Assembly (NCBI GenBank): GCA_029204225.1
Contig: CM055098.1
Span: forward strand, 16,345,775 to 16,409,774
Length of the DNA stretch: 64,000 bases
Direction of reading: 5' to 3'
Origin: Diphasiastrum complanatum
Lineage: Eukaryota > Streptophyta > Lycopodiopsida > Lycopodiales > Lycopodiaceae
Shown here: positions 31,857 to 41,627 of the stretch, piece after piece
Layout: the number at the start of each line of letters is the position of its first letter
Numbering within the stretch: position 1 is the stretch's first letter
Made by a program: the position numbers and the translations under genes
Notes under the pieces: model-generated
What the model was told of the DNA's origin: nothing
The model's database searches: none
What the model saw: the letters and a program-made list of their open reading frames with translations, nothing else

Positions 31857-34517
31857 ATGGCTTTCAGATCAGGTTCTAGCTCTAATATCATCTGGAAAGC
31901 ACATGCAGGAATCCGCCTGGCATCCATCCAGTCCTTTTTGGATCGATGCAGGTTGGGTGATTTGAAAGTGGACCCCTCCATCATCCTCTCTGAAGTCAGT
32001 ACTGAGTTTGTAAACTCTATACATTCAATTTCGGAGGAGGAATTCAAAGTTCAAGTACGAGGCAAATTCTTCACCATCTCTGAAGATTTGTTTTGCACAG
32101 CCCTCGGACTACCATTGGATGGGAAGCTAGTTGCAACAAATAAAGATTCGGTGGATGAAGCTGCCCATTTCCTAAGCAACTGCTTCGTACCCACGAAGGG
32201 GTACAAAATCTCTATGATCTGAGATGCGACATTCAAATTGTTTTGTAAATACGCAAACCAAGCCATATTTTTGACGGATGCGGATGCGACAATTTCAGTA
32301 CAAAATTTTGGCTACATATTGGATGCGCCTGTGGGTAATCCAGTATGCTTCGGCGTTATCACATACAAAGCGTTTTTGCGATGGATCAAACATCAGAAGG
32401 TTTTTGGAGTCGGAGCCCATGTTTCTCGTCTGTGCGCTCATTTTCAAATTTTGACTGAGGCAGAGAAAATACTACTGACGGGAAGGATGTTGGCTCCCAA
32501 GCCAATTGATCTTTCCATCCTCATCTCTATACCTATTCTATTTACATCCAATGCTGCACCAGCAGTCGAAGTAGCAGCCACCACTACTATGGAGAGTGAA
32601 GTTGTGGCAATGGAAACCGATGGAGCTGCTGTTGCTGCTGATTCTTCAAAGCCAGCATCTGCTTCCACATCTCAGAAACAGTCGAGCGCATCCACCTCTA
32701 AGGATGACGCAACCCAGTCCGATACATCCGACAAAGGACGAATAGCTGCTGAAGGTGACACTGGGGCACCTATGGCAGATGAAGAAGAACCAGATGACCA
32801 GCCCCAATGGTTTTGATCCATGACAGAAAAAGCCAAAAATCTACTGGCTGAAGTATATGAGTTTGACAAGTACCATCATCAACTCACGATGCAGCTTATC
32901 ACCTCAAAGAGAAAATCACTAGACTCTTTGAAGGAGTCCTTCGAGAAGATCAATTTGCTCAAATCAGACAACATGAAGCTGATCAAACAATATCGTCCTC
33001 TCGAAACACAGCTTCAGACTTTAATAAAGGAAGCTGATTCTTTGAAGCAGACCAATAAGACGATTCACGCCAAGTCTGACAATTTTTAGACTCAAAACGA
33101 TTCTTTGAAACATCAACTTTTGGCTACAAATCAACATAATGTCGCGCTTCAGAAACATTTACAGGAGGAGCGAATGACAAGACTAAAGGCAGAAGCTGCT
33201 CTGTCTCTGAGCACCACTGCAGGTTTAATCACTGTCAATATCACGAAGCTGAACCAGCTCCAAGGCCAGATGCTCAAAAAATTTTGAGTCAAGTTCTTAC
33301 AACCGCTCGAGGATGCGAAGGCTCTTGTCGAGGAAGAGTTGGCGGAGCTGAAGGAACTCTCCAATGATGTCACTCCATCTTGCAGTGGGCCCGATGCACA
33401 CAATGACTACCTTCAGGCCCTGCTGCGAATTGATGAACTCACACAGCAACTCCAAGTTGTGCTTGCCTGCATCGGAGCCTCAGACCATCCAGAATTCTTG
33501 GAGGCTATCACGAAGATTGACCAGCTCGAACAGGAGCTGTCGAATCAAAAGCAACAAATGGAAGATTAGAAGCTGGCTGCTGAGTTGCAAGCTCAGAATT
33601 TGGCAACTACATCTACACAGCCAAAGCAAATGCGGCAAAATCAGTTGAAGGTATGTGTTGACAGATTTCGTGCATTTGCTGAACGCTTCTGGAAATGGTG
33701 TCCACATGCTTTTAATATTGAGTTGCAATGGCGTGTGGATTACATGATGCTACCAGGCGCAGTAGGCATCGCCTTCGACGACTGGAAGCGACCTTGGGAG
33801 AAGGACGACTTTCTTTGGTTGTGGGCCCAGCTTTCTATCGAGCAGAAAGGATGTCTCTGCTGGGGCATAATCTAGGGTAAATTCCAGGATGTACCTTTCG
33901 GATCGGCAGAGTTATACATAGGGTCTTCCGCTATGTATGCTCTCGAATATATTCGTATCAAAGAACTTCAATTTTTGCGGAACGAAGATAATAAGCGTCA
34001 TTTTTGGAGGTGAAAGTTGCAATTTCAGCTGTACAAACCACAAGCTGTTGCGGATTTAGGCGCATTCGACGATGCAGGTTTGCTGATAAATATAAATATG
34101 GCTTATCCGGAATTATTCAGTCTTTATGTGGATTGGGAGTGAAACCTTGCAGAATATTTTGCGGAGATTCGCCATAATTTGCAAGATCGAAGGAAGTCAT
34201 TTCATTATAAGCAATTCTGTACATATACATTTTGGCAGTTTGATACCTTTGTGACGAAGACATTAGTTTTTGTTCAGAATCTTTATGTTGAAAGCAATTT
34301 TATTAGATTTTTAGCTCGTTATCGTAAAGAAATCGGTCTACGAAGTGATTCAGATGAAGATACCAAGTTAACCCAGGAGCTGTTTGATGGAACATTACTC
34401 CCGGTTAAGTTAGAAGAATTCGGCAACTTACCAGTTGGCTGCTATACAAAATCAAAAGAAGATTTGCTCTTAATCGAAGCTCAACAAATGGCTCAGCTAA
34501 ATGTTCTCCGCCTATAA
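31857..34517 (+). pseudogene. transposon-protein-like gene: N-terminal domain, linker, coiled coil
   Basis: ATG at 31,857. One frame runs 887 codons to TAA at 34,515 with no frameshift but with eight internal stops: TGA at 32,220, 32,814, 33,285, 34,011 and 34,140, and TAG at 33,087, 33,567 and 33,873. Residues 1-230 contain VQVRGKFFTISEDLFCTALGLPLD, close in style to the putative plant transposon protein domain found in plant mobile elements (from memory). Then comes an Ala/Ser/Glu-rich linker, a Lys/Glu/Leu/Gln-rich coiled coil (about residues 320-590), and a Trp-rich globular C-terminus (FAERFWKWCPHAFNIELQW, KDDFLWLWAQLSIEQ). It is followed within 100 bp by the coding exons of the ParB-like/methyltransferase gene on the same strand, so the two may be one gene. 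Domain name uncertain; the frame itself is clear. Confidence 0.6.
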
Positions 34518-35283
34518 ACCCTTCGAATCTTCAAAAAGTAGACATGACTAAGCACATTGTGATGGCCAAAAACTCTCGAACCTCTTCCTTTGGGCTGTTT
34601 ATACTTCTGGCAAAGGGTCGTCTACCTTCGAAGCACAAGGACACATGCTTTGGAAGGTAGCGGTTGCAGACGAGAATGATGGATTTACAAACCTAGTTAT
34701 AAGAGCGATTGACAAGAAAATATTTTTGTACATTTTGGAGAACGGGTTTATGAAGGTCCGTCTTTGTGAGTAGGCCATGCTTCGAAACTCCTTCGATGAT
34801 GCCCTGAAGACAATTGTAAGTTTAATCTTTTTTGCATGGCAACAAAATTTGAGTATTAGTTATCTTTTTATGCTTAGCATGGGTATGGTTTCTTTATAAT
34901 TACTTTAAGTATTTTTTTCAGACATTGAAAGCTGCAATACAAATGGCTGCTGAATCTCTGAAAAACAAAAAGAGGACTCTATGCTTGCTAAATCTGCAAG
35001 ATCATTATCCTTTCGCAAGAGGTTGGCTTCCTCTACCCAGAAAGACACCCAAACACCTGATTCTACTACTGGATCAAGATTTATGTCAACTCCAACGAGA
35101 AAATGTAGCGGTTTGGAAAAACTCCAAGAAGCATCCTCCCCACTTAAATCGAGAGGATTTAAAACAAAGCATGATAAAGGAGTACATCCTAGCTCCTCTA
35201 AGAGACCTCAGCCCTAGACTTCTAATTTAAATCTACCTGGGGCTAGAATTAATTTTAATCTAGAGCTAGCTAGCAAGGCCAAG

Positions 35284-35915
35284 ATGCGCCAAATTATTCA
35301 TGAAACTAAAAAAATCCCAGCCACAACGTTCATTCTTGACATTAAACAATGTGAAAGGCCTCCAATTGACCCAATCACCGGTGATAGGCCCATGGAAGTG
35401 AGAGAGCCTAATTCCTCTCATGTACATAATCTAAAGATAAAATTTAAAGACCACACCCAAGCCATTGTTATCTCATTCATTGTCCTTGTGGACCCTGTTG
35501 ACTGTCCAACGGTAGCAAATTTTGATGTCCAAATTATAGCACACCTATAAAAAAAAAAATGGGCGGAATCCATAGTTTGCAAGCCAAAAAAGAGCTCTCC
35601 ATTGAGTATCCTCATGTACAATCATTTAGGCAAGTTATTGCTATAGTTTTTGTTGAGTTGACCGTTGAGGAAGCCAAGCTTCTTACCTGGGATCATAATA
35701 TCGACCAGAATTACAGGCTAAAGATGACCATTATTCAACGAGTCAGATTTTTTCGCAGAGAGAACTTGAGGCTTCAGAAAGAAGGAGACAAAACAAATAT
35801 ACAATTGAAGTGCCTTTGTGCACAGGAGACTGGGCTTCCATTTGATGAGAAAAATCCAGCCTCCTCACTTACGAAATATGACAATTTTTTTCAGTTGGCC
35901 TTTCGAAAAGGGCAG
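35284..35915 (+). pseudogene. ParB/Srx-like domain segment
   Basis: Starts with a Lys/Ile-rich lead (RQIIHETKKIPATTFILDIKQ), with PIDPITGDRPMEVREPN and VISFIVLVDPVDCPTVANFD. Then, after a stop and an A10 tract, it continues as GGIHSLQAKKELSIEYP, VIAIVFVELTVEEAKLLTW and DHNIDQNYRLKMTIIQRVRFF. Bacterial and phage proteins with a ParB-like N-terminus and an N6_N4-type methylase C-terminus are known as a class; the same order here is the reason for the call. Similarity is by pattern only. Confidence 0.5.
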
Positions 35916-36469
35916 GTGATTTTTGTTCTTATGAATCTTTCTGTTATTTCATTTTCTTAAATCAAATTACAGTCCTTTAGCAAATTATTTTCTGTACAGA
36001 TTTGGGACCTTGTCGATAAAATTTTTGACAAGTGAGACAGATTTGAGATAAAGGGACAACTTCCAAAAGGGTTGTCCTCCCAAAGGAAAAAATTCACACA
36101 ATCCACTCTTGCCCCCATCCCCCAAGATATGGGGATATCGGAGTGGAAGAATATGCAAGGCATCTCATCAAAGGATGTGGTTGTGAGTGTCCTGTCGAGA
36201 GTTGTCGATGAATAGCTTAGCCTTACTGAGATGGGAAAAGATTTTCAAAGGTACTTTTGATTTTCTAAAACAAGATTCTTATTTTTTACTCAATTGCAAA
36301 AACTTGGATCTAATCATTGTTTTTTTTCAGACACATGCTTTTCATAACACTTCAAGAGACTATGGTAAAGAGCCTGAATTGCAAAGATTGGGAGGAATGA
36401 CAACAGGTGTACCCAAACAGCTCAAAAGATGAAGAGTTGCAAAGATTTCTTATTTTATGCAAAGATATG

Positions 36470-36949
36470 GTAAGCTTTTTTACATAAATCGACTTTAAAT
36501 TACCAGTTTGTGAATAGTGTTTATGCTAAGCATGGGTGTTTATTTTTAACTATTTTGTAGATTTTTAGTTTGACATCATTATTCATGCTTAGCATAAGTT
36601 TTTATCACTTTTAATTTCAAGTTTTGCATTTGAGAGACCCATGTTTAGCATATGTGTACCTCTAATATCCTTACTTCTCTTTTAAATAATTGTTTTTAAG
36701 ATTGTCATTCATGCTTAGCAAAAGTGTATTTTTAATGTTTGTTATTTCCTTTTATATTGTTGTTTTTTTGAATAATCACTCATGCTTAGCATTAATTTAT
36801 GTCACTAACAGTACTTTTCACATTTGAATGTCATGCTTAGCATACGTGGATTTCTACTCTTGTCAAATCTTTCTAAATTATTCTTCTTAATATTTCAGTT
36901 TAACATTTAGTAAATCCATGCTTAGCATAAGTGCTTCTATTTTTCATAG
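36470..36949 (+). repeat. intron with a CATGCTTAGCATA minisatellite
   Basis: ATGCTTAGCAT, or a one-base variant, occurs at 36,585, 36,641, 36,711, 36,782, 36,833 and 36,918, plus its inverse ATGCTAAGCAT at 36,523. Spacing is 51-85 bp and the phrases between share AAGTGTnTnTTTTTA-like text. The intron starts GTAAGC and ends TTTCATAG. The same 11-mer is in the first intron of this gene at 34,870. Confidence 0.8.
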
Positions 36950-37119
36950 AGTTCTAAAGATAGAAAGATTGGGCAGCTTCTTGATTAGTTTAGAACTCAC
37001 CTGCAAAAGCTAACACCGAGAAAAAACACAGAGAATCTCAACAGACTGGAGACTCAAACGTTGATGATGATCCCAAAGGGACGTTTATTCCCAAGTATGT
37101 TGATGATCCTCCTTGTTTT

Positions 37120-37960
37120 TATACATTACAACAAGGTGATGCAAGAGAGATCTCTAAGTTTGTAAAAAGAAAACCTTACACTCTCTGCATCTCTGATGTT
37201 CCATACGGCTTCAAACTTGCGGGCTCATTGAATGATGATCTCTTGTTTAAGTACACCGAAGTAAAGATGTTATTCCTGGTTTCTTGGAGATCACTACCGC
37301 TCCGCTCTGGAGGATAGTGATATTTCATCCCAATTGGCAACAAGTAGGTGTTCACAAGGCCCTACTGGAAGTTTGCAATGCAAGGATAGAGAACGCCATT
37401 TGGTAAGCTCTGTTTTTAATCAAACATATATATTTACAAGTCTTTTTAATATTTTTAAACATGTTACATTATTTGGTTTTTTGATTATTTGTTTTCAATG
37501 TTTGTAGGTACAAGCCAAATGTGCGCAATTCTTGTGGTGCACGTCTCTGTAATGAGATCGAATATCTCAGCATCGGCTATTTCTCTACCGATGGAAAGAG
37601 ATCCATGTTGCACTACAACATTGTAGGAAACATGGATTTTGGAAATCATTTTGATTTTCCTACAATGACAAAAAAAATTAAAAAATTTGATGACTGGTTC
37701 TGTGTCTTGTCCATACCAAAAGCCACAACAGCTTGTAAATAAATTAATTAAAATATATTCTCATCCCGTAGACAGGATTTTAGATTTATGTAGTAGTAGT
37801 GGCACTACTAGTGCATATGCTGTCCAAAAGAGCAGACATGTTGTGGCCATAGAATTAGATGAGAGTTTATCAAGTTTTGTTAAAATGATTTTATTAAATC
37901 TTTTGTCACATTCGCTGATCAGTTTATCAAATCTTTTGTCACATTCGCTGATCAGTGCAT
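37120..37960 (+). pseudogene. DNA N4/N6-methyltransferase domain (beta-class order)
   Basis: FYTLQQGDAREISKFV and YTLCISDVPYGF open the domain. A 1-base deletion near 37,311 separates LRSGG from VIFHPNWQQVGVHKALLEVC. An intron at 37,403-37,507 interrupts the Trp codon of AIWYKPNVRNSC. After a frameshift at about 37,690, QKPQQLVNKLIKIYSHPVDR and ILDLCSSSGTTSAYAVQK supply motifs X and I, and HVVAIELDES motif II. The Asp and Tyr of DxPY and the GT of the SAM loop are kept; the first Pro of DPPY is Val. The frame ends in a 33-bp tandem duplication (37,898-37,962). Confidence 0.8.
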
Positions 37961-37962
37961 GA
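37898..37962. repeat. 33-bp tandem duplication
   Basis: ATCTTTTGTCACATTCGCTG with ATCAGT occurs at 37,898 and 37,931, period 33 bp. It adds 11 residues to the frame after the methyltransferase motif II. Confidence 0.85.
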
Positions 37963-37965
37963 AGG

Positions 37966-38907
37966 TTGCTTGTGTTACACAGGGTAGCGGGCCTGCTCAC
38001 GCCCGCTACGAGCTAGTTTGTTCGGAACGAGCTTAAAAGCTTCGAGTCTGCTATGCACTCCTGCAGAAACTCGTGAAAACTGATCTGCAAATTGAGAATA
38101 TATCTGCGACCTCACATTTCAAGGAATTGTTTGACTCACTGATCTGCGAATGTGAATTTGTGAATCTCTGAAATCCTACTCCTGCGATCTCACAATTTCT
38201 AGGAATCGTTTGACTCACTGATCTGCCAATGTGACAAAAGATTGTGAACTGGCAATTCATAAATCTACCAACCCATCAACTTCTGTCATGATTATGAATA
38301 TGTCAGATTGGCGATGACTCTAAATCATCATAGCGCTGATTTTTCTAATCGGCTTTGGTTCTGTGGAGCTATTCTACAAGCTTCATACTATGGACAGGGT
38401 GTTCGGCTTCATTCATCACTAATTTTAAAAAAAATTGCCAAAATAAACAGATCTAGCACATCTACGTTCCAACAAAAAACAAATTGTGGTCACGTTCAGT
38501 TTCAGATTGCTATGTCCTAAATTGCTATGTAAACAATCTATCTTGAGATTGCATCCATCCCCCATCAATGCAACATGATTACATATAGATAGTGTCATCA
38601 ATCAAAGAACTTCCTCAGAAATATAGTTTCAATAACAATCAAAGCTTTTACTATGCAATTGAGTCTCATCATTGCTGTCCCCGAGAGAAGATACAATATA
38701 GTAGCAAATCTGATGATTTTGAATATATCACAAAACGATATAATATACTGACGAACAGCAGCAGGTTCTTAATTACCAGACGCACTAATCTTGCTCTGAG
38801 AAATAAGGGCATTTTCTACACTCTACTAGCATCCTGTCAAGTATCTCAATATATAAACTCATATCTCGGTATCAAACTATGAGAATAGGCGTGGAATTTG
38901 AATAGAC
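37966..38907. other. no gene; 78-bp imperfect tandem repeat at 38,104-38,235
   Basis: CTGCGA(C/T)CTCACA... through TTTGACTCACTGATCTGC occurs at 38,104 and 38,182. The rest is AT-rich with no convincing frame or family. Confidence 0.5.
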
Positions 38908-38924
38908 TCATATGTGGAGTGATG

Positions 38925-39007
38925 CTTCTTGGTTTCCAAGGGGAGGCTCGAACCTGGGACCAAAGAAACTTTGGATGCCAAGCCAACCAACTGAGCCAAC
39001 CCCGTTA
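38925..39007 (-). mobile_element. minimal tRNA-derived SINE, copy E (best preserved)
   Basis: On the minus strand it reads GGGGTTGGCTCAGTTGG (A box TGGCTCAGTTGG), then GCATCCAAAGTTTCTTTGG, then CCCAGGTTCGAGCCTCC (B box GGTTCGAGCC) and CCTTGGAAACCAAGAAG. A perfect 17-bp duplication TCATATGTGGAGTGATG flanks it (38,908-38,924 and 39,008-39,024), exactly 100 bp apart. The whole insertion is therefore 83 bp, hardly longer than a tRNA. It lies just past the 3' end of the ASR gene. Confidence 0.9.
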
Positions 39008-39042
39008 TCATATGTGGAGTGATGACTTCGATTGTTGCTGAA

Positions 39043-39557
39043 TTAGAAATGGTGTTTTTTGGCCTCTTTTTTTGCATGTTTCACTTCGTGGCCCTCATGA
39101 AATGTGACGCCCAACATACCAACAGCCACTGCTTCGGCGATGGATTGTTCAACCTTGTGCCTGTGGGCGTGCTCCGGGTGCTTCTTTGCTTCATGTTTCT
39201 CGTGCTGTTCACAAACAGAACTTAAGTGAGTGCGGCCAATCGCAGCAAATTACTGGATATCTCTCCAGCAGATATATCAGACGATAAACATAAATGCCTG
39301 ACAAAATCTACGTGGACCATTTCAAACTACGAGATTGACGCATCAAGAGGAGAAAAAGTGCTGATTGAGGTGAATTTCATGTGACTTACAAGTGCAAACG
39401 CTCCTGCCGCCAGCGTCCCTGCTTCTGCAAGGTGTTTTTTGTGCTTGTGTGCTTTAACCTCTTCCTTCGCGTTGTAAGATGGCGCATGGTTACCAGGCTG
39501 CTCGCTGGCCTTGCGGTGGAGGAAGCCGTGATGCTCATGATGATGGCCTCCAGTCAT
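39043..39557 (-). CDS. ASR: ASR (ABA/WDS-domain) stress protein, two exons
   Basis: Exon 1 is 39,557-39,390, the intron 39,389-39,205 (GTAAGT...AACAG), and exon 2 39,204-39,043 with stop TAA. The product is 109 residues, the usual size of ASR proteins. It starts [16 protein letters not shown], a His-rich, zinc-binding-type N-terminus. The ABA/WDS core is [20 protein letters not shown], then GAFAL | [20 protein letters not shown], then [16 protein letters not shown] and a Lys-rich tail [10 protein letters not shown]. The single phase-0 intron inside the conserved region matches the known gene layout of the family. ASR proteins are small hydrophilic chaperone-like or DNA-binding proteins induced by abscisic acid, drought and ripening, found in cytosol and nucleus. 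No damage is seen. Confidence 0.93.
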
Positions 39558-39814
39558 GTTGTAATATAGCTTTCGGTGCCTTGCAGATATGTAACAACGT
39601 GACAGAACCGACAGCCAAGGGGGAATTAGTACGGAGTGCCAGAGAAATTAAGATCAATGAGGAGGAGCACAAAGATAGTAGATTCAAACTATCAGAAACA
39701 CAATGAGGCAGCCCAGACGAGATGATTAAGATAGTGAGCAATCTTGTAAGCAGCTTGCGATGAGACTTATAAGCTTGAAGTGTGTGTTGAGATAAGAAGG
39801 ATATTCAGACGTTC

Positions 39815-39828
39815 TTATATATATGTAT
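39815..39828 (-). promoter_or_regulatory. TATA-like element upstream of ASR
   Basis: On the minus strand the sequence includes ACATATATATAAG, about 260 bp before the ATG. It would give a leader of about 230 bases. No clear ABRE (ACGTG core) was seen in the nearest 300 bp. Confidence 0.4.
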
Positions 39829-40025
39829 ACATATTGGGAATGATCAGTAGTATATTGTGTTGTAGGTAATTAGGAGAAGAAGATAGTAGTGGAGTATCGG
39901 ACGCGGATTTGGTATGGCATGGCGGTTGCTGTTGCTTCTTGGATCGATCATCCATTCATCCATGAGCTACCGAGTGGATGCGACGCGTCACGCGAAGTCT
40001 GAAGAAGGGACAGATTCGAAGGAAA

Positions 40026-40070
40026 AGAGAGAGAGAGAGAGAGAGAGAGAGCGCAGCAGCAGCAGCAGCA
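40026..40070. repeat. (GA)n and (CAG)n microsatellites upstream of ASR
   Basis: A GA dinucleotide run of about 26 bases is followed by GC and six CAG units. Confidence 0.9.
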
Positions 40071-40137
40071 AATAACAATAATACAAAAAATAAAATAAAA
40101 AGAAGAACGCGCTTTGACTTTGGAGATGAGACCTTCC

Positions 40138-40312
40138 TGGTTTTGAGGCAGAGCAACCAGGAATGCCCCGTTTTGAGGCACAGCAGCCAATAATATTAAT
40201 ATCCCTGCTTTTATTAAAAATGAATACCTGGTTTTGAGGCACTCATGATCATAATATTAATATCCCTGCTTTTATTAAAAATGAATACCTGGTTTTGAGG
40301 CACTCATGATCA
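40138..40312. repeat. 61-bp tandem repeat with nested GGTTTTGAGGCA units
   Basis: TAATATTAATATCCCTGC begins at 40,191 and 40,252, and the two units are almost identical. TTTTGAGGCA also occurs at 40,141 and 40,171, so the array grew from a smaller unit. Confidence 0.85.
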
Positions 40313-40426
40313 TGGAAACTCAAGTGTGTGGCCATTCTAGTGTATCTAGTGTCATTTGGAATATAGTAATAGACCTTAGCTGCACAATGCCTCTCATGTG
40401 AAAGATTTAACTAGTTTGATCATATT

Positions 40427-41042
40427 TGTTACATTTTTATATTTGAAAAATTGAGTCCAACTTTATATTAGACTTAGAGTTTGACTTTCAAAGTTCATTA
40501 GTCTAAATTTCATTTAAATAAACACTTTTTGAAAGTGTGAGAAAGTTAGAAGTCGACTTTGAGTATATTCAAATTTAAATGTTGGCTACATTGAATCTAG
40601 ATCCAAAAATAGTAGGGTTTACATTTTGGAGGGAAAGCCAAGTGGCCAAATAGGGTTTGGACTTGTTATAAATGGATGTAACTTGTGGAGAGACATATTT
40701 TCTCTCTTCTCTATCTCATTTCATGCTTATACATAGTTCTCTTGGGTTCTACTATCCATTGGTGCACTATACTTGTAATTGCTTGGAATTCTATGTGTAT
40801 AATGATCTATATTTACTACTTTTGGATCCACACGTGTGAAACATAGTAGCTTGCTGGTTTTGTATAGACATCAACAGTACTTTGTGTTTTGATTCATGTT
40901 TGATCAAGTTCTATTAGAGTTTGCATCTTATTTTGTGTGTAGATGCTGATTTTTTTACATTGGCAAGATTGGTGAAGTAGCTTCTTTTGTAACCAAAGAT
41001 CTTTTATGGATTTGGATCATTTATGATCTGAATTCTTTCACA
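40427..41042 (+). repeat. copia 5' LTR
   Basis: TG...CA ends, immediately adjacent to the initiator-Met primer site. The 5' boundary is inferred from the TGTTA start, since no second LTR is available for comparison. Confidence 0.6.
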
Positions 41043-41054
41043 TGGTATCAGAGC
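41043..41054 (+). other. primer-binding site, initiator tRNA-Met type
   Basis: TGGTATCAGAGC is the classic copia primer site, complementary to the 3' end of plant initiator tRNA-Met. Confidence 0.9.
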
Positions 41055-41627
41055 TTGTGTTTTAGGTTATGAAGAATCAATGATTTGGTGAAGATATCAA
41101 GGCTAGAGCATGCGAGAGAGGATTCTACACCAAAATCGAGTTTCTTGCATTTGTAGATTGGATCTTTTGTAGATCAAAATCTTATATAGGTTTATAAACT
41201 TGATCAATTCCAATTTCTGAATTCACATGTTGGATTTGCCAATTTTTTGATCATTGGATTAGCCTAAGTGGTGGCTAATATATTGCATATCAGATTTTCA
41301 GCATTTGCATGAAGATTTGGAATGATCAATTATTTGTGATTTTGTCAAAACTCTAATTTTGATTGGATCTCTAGATTTTGAGGTTGTCGGACTTCATTTG
41401 AGCGTGTTTCAATCTTAGGAAGTGGCAAGAGTCATTAGATTGAGGATAGATCATAGGTTGATCAAGATTTCATGATTTTATGTGTTGATTTGCTTGATAT
41501 AAGTGCTAGAAAAGAATTTTTGAGTAGTTTCAAATCTTTGTGATTTCTTTTGAAAACATTTGTTGTTGTTCAAAGTAGTGCTTTGTGCATTGATACAGAT
41601 TGAAAGAGAAGATCAGGTCATTGCTAC

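Larger units (their letters stand above)
34612..37960 (+). pseudogene. intron-containing ParB-like plus DNA N4/N6-methyltransferase gene, decayed
   Basis: Six exons can be joined with GT-AG introns of consistent phase: 34,612-34,815, 34,922-35,915, 36,000-36,250, 36,331-36,469, 36,950-37,402 and 37,508-37,960. Exon 2 carries a ParB/Srx-like segment (about 35,330-35,780), including GGIHSLQAKKEL where ParB-like folds have G-x-HR, and LTVEEAKLLTWDHN with VRFFRREN. Exons 5-6 carry a methyltransferase: LQQGDAREI, then ISDVPYGF (motif IV, usually DPPY), SGG...VIFHPNW, the Tyr/Lys segment after the intron, KPQQLVNKLIKIYS (motif X) and ILDLCSSSGTTSA (motif I), then VVAIELDES (motif II). IV before X-I is the beta-class order. 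Damage: stops at 35,215 and others, frameshifts near 34,965, 35,550, 37,050, 37,311 and 37,690. The protein would methylate adenine-N6 or cytosine-N4 in DNA if intact. Confidence 0.75.

Noticed and set aside
36470-36949. CRISPR array
   Set aside because: The shared unit is only 11 bases, spacing varies from 51 to 85 bp, and it lies in a plant intron.
37120-37960. Bacterial contamination as the source of the methylase
   Set aside because: The domain is interrupted by GT-AG introns in correct phase, and is embedded in plant retroelement sequence with plant-type composition.
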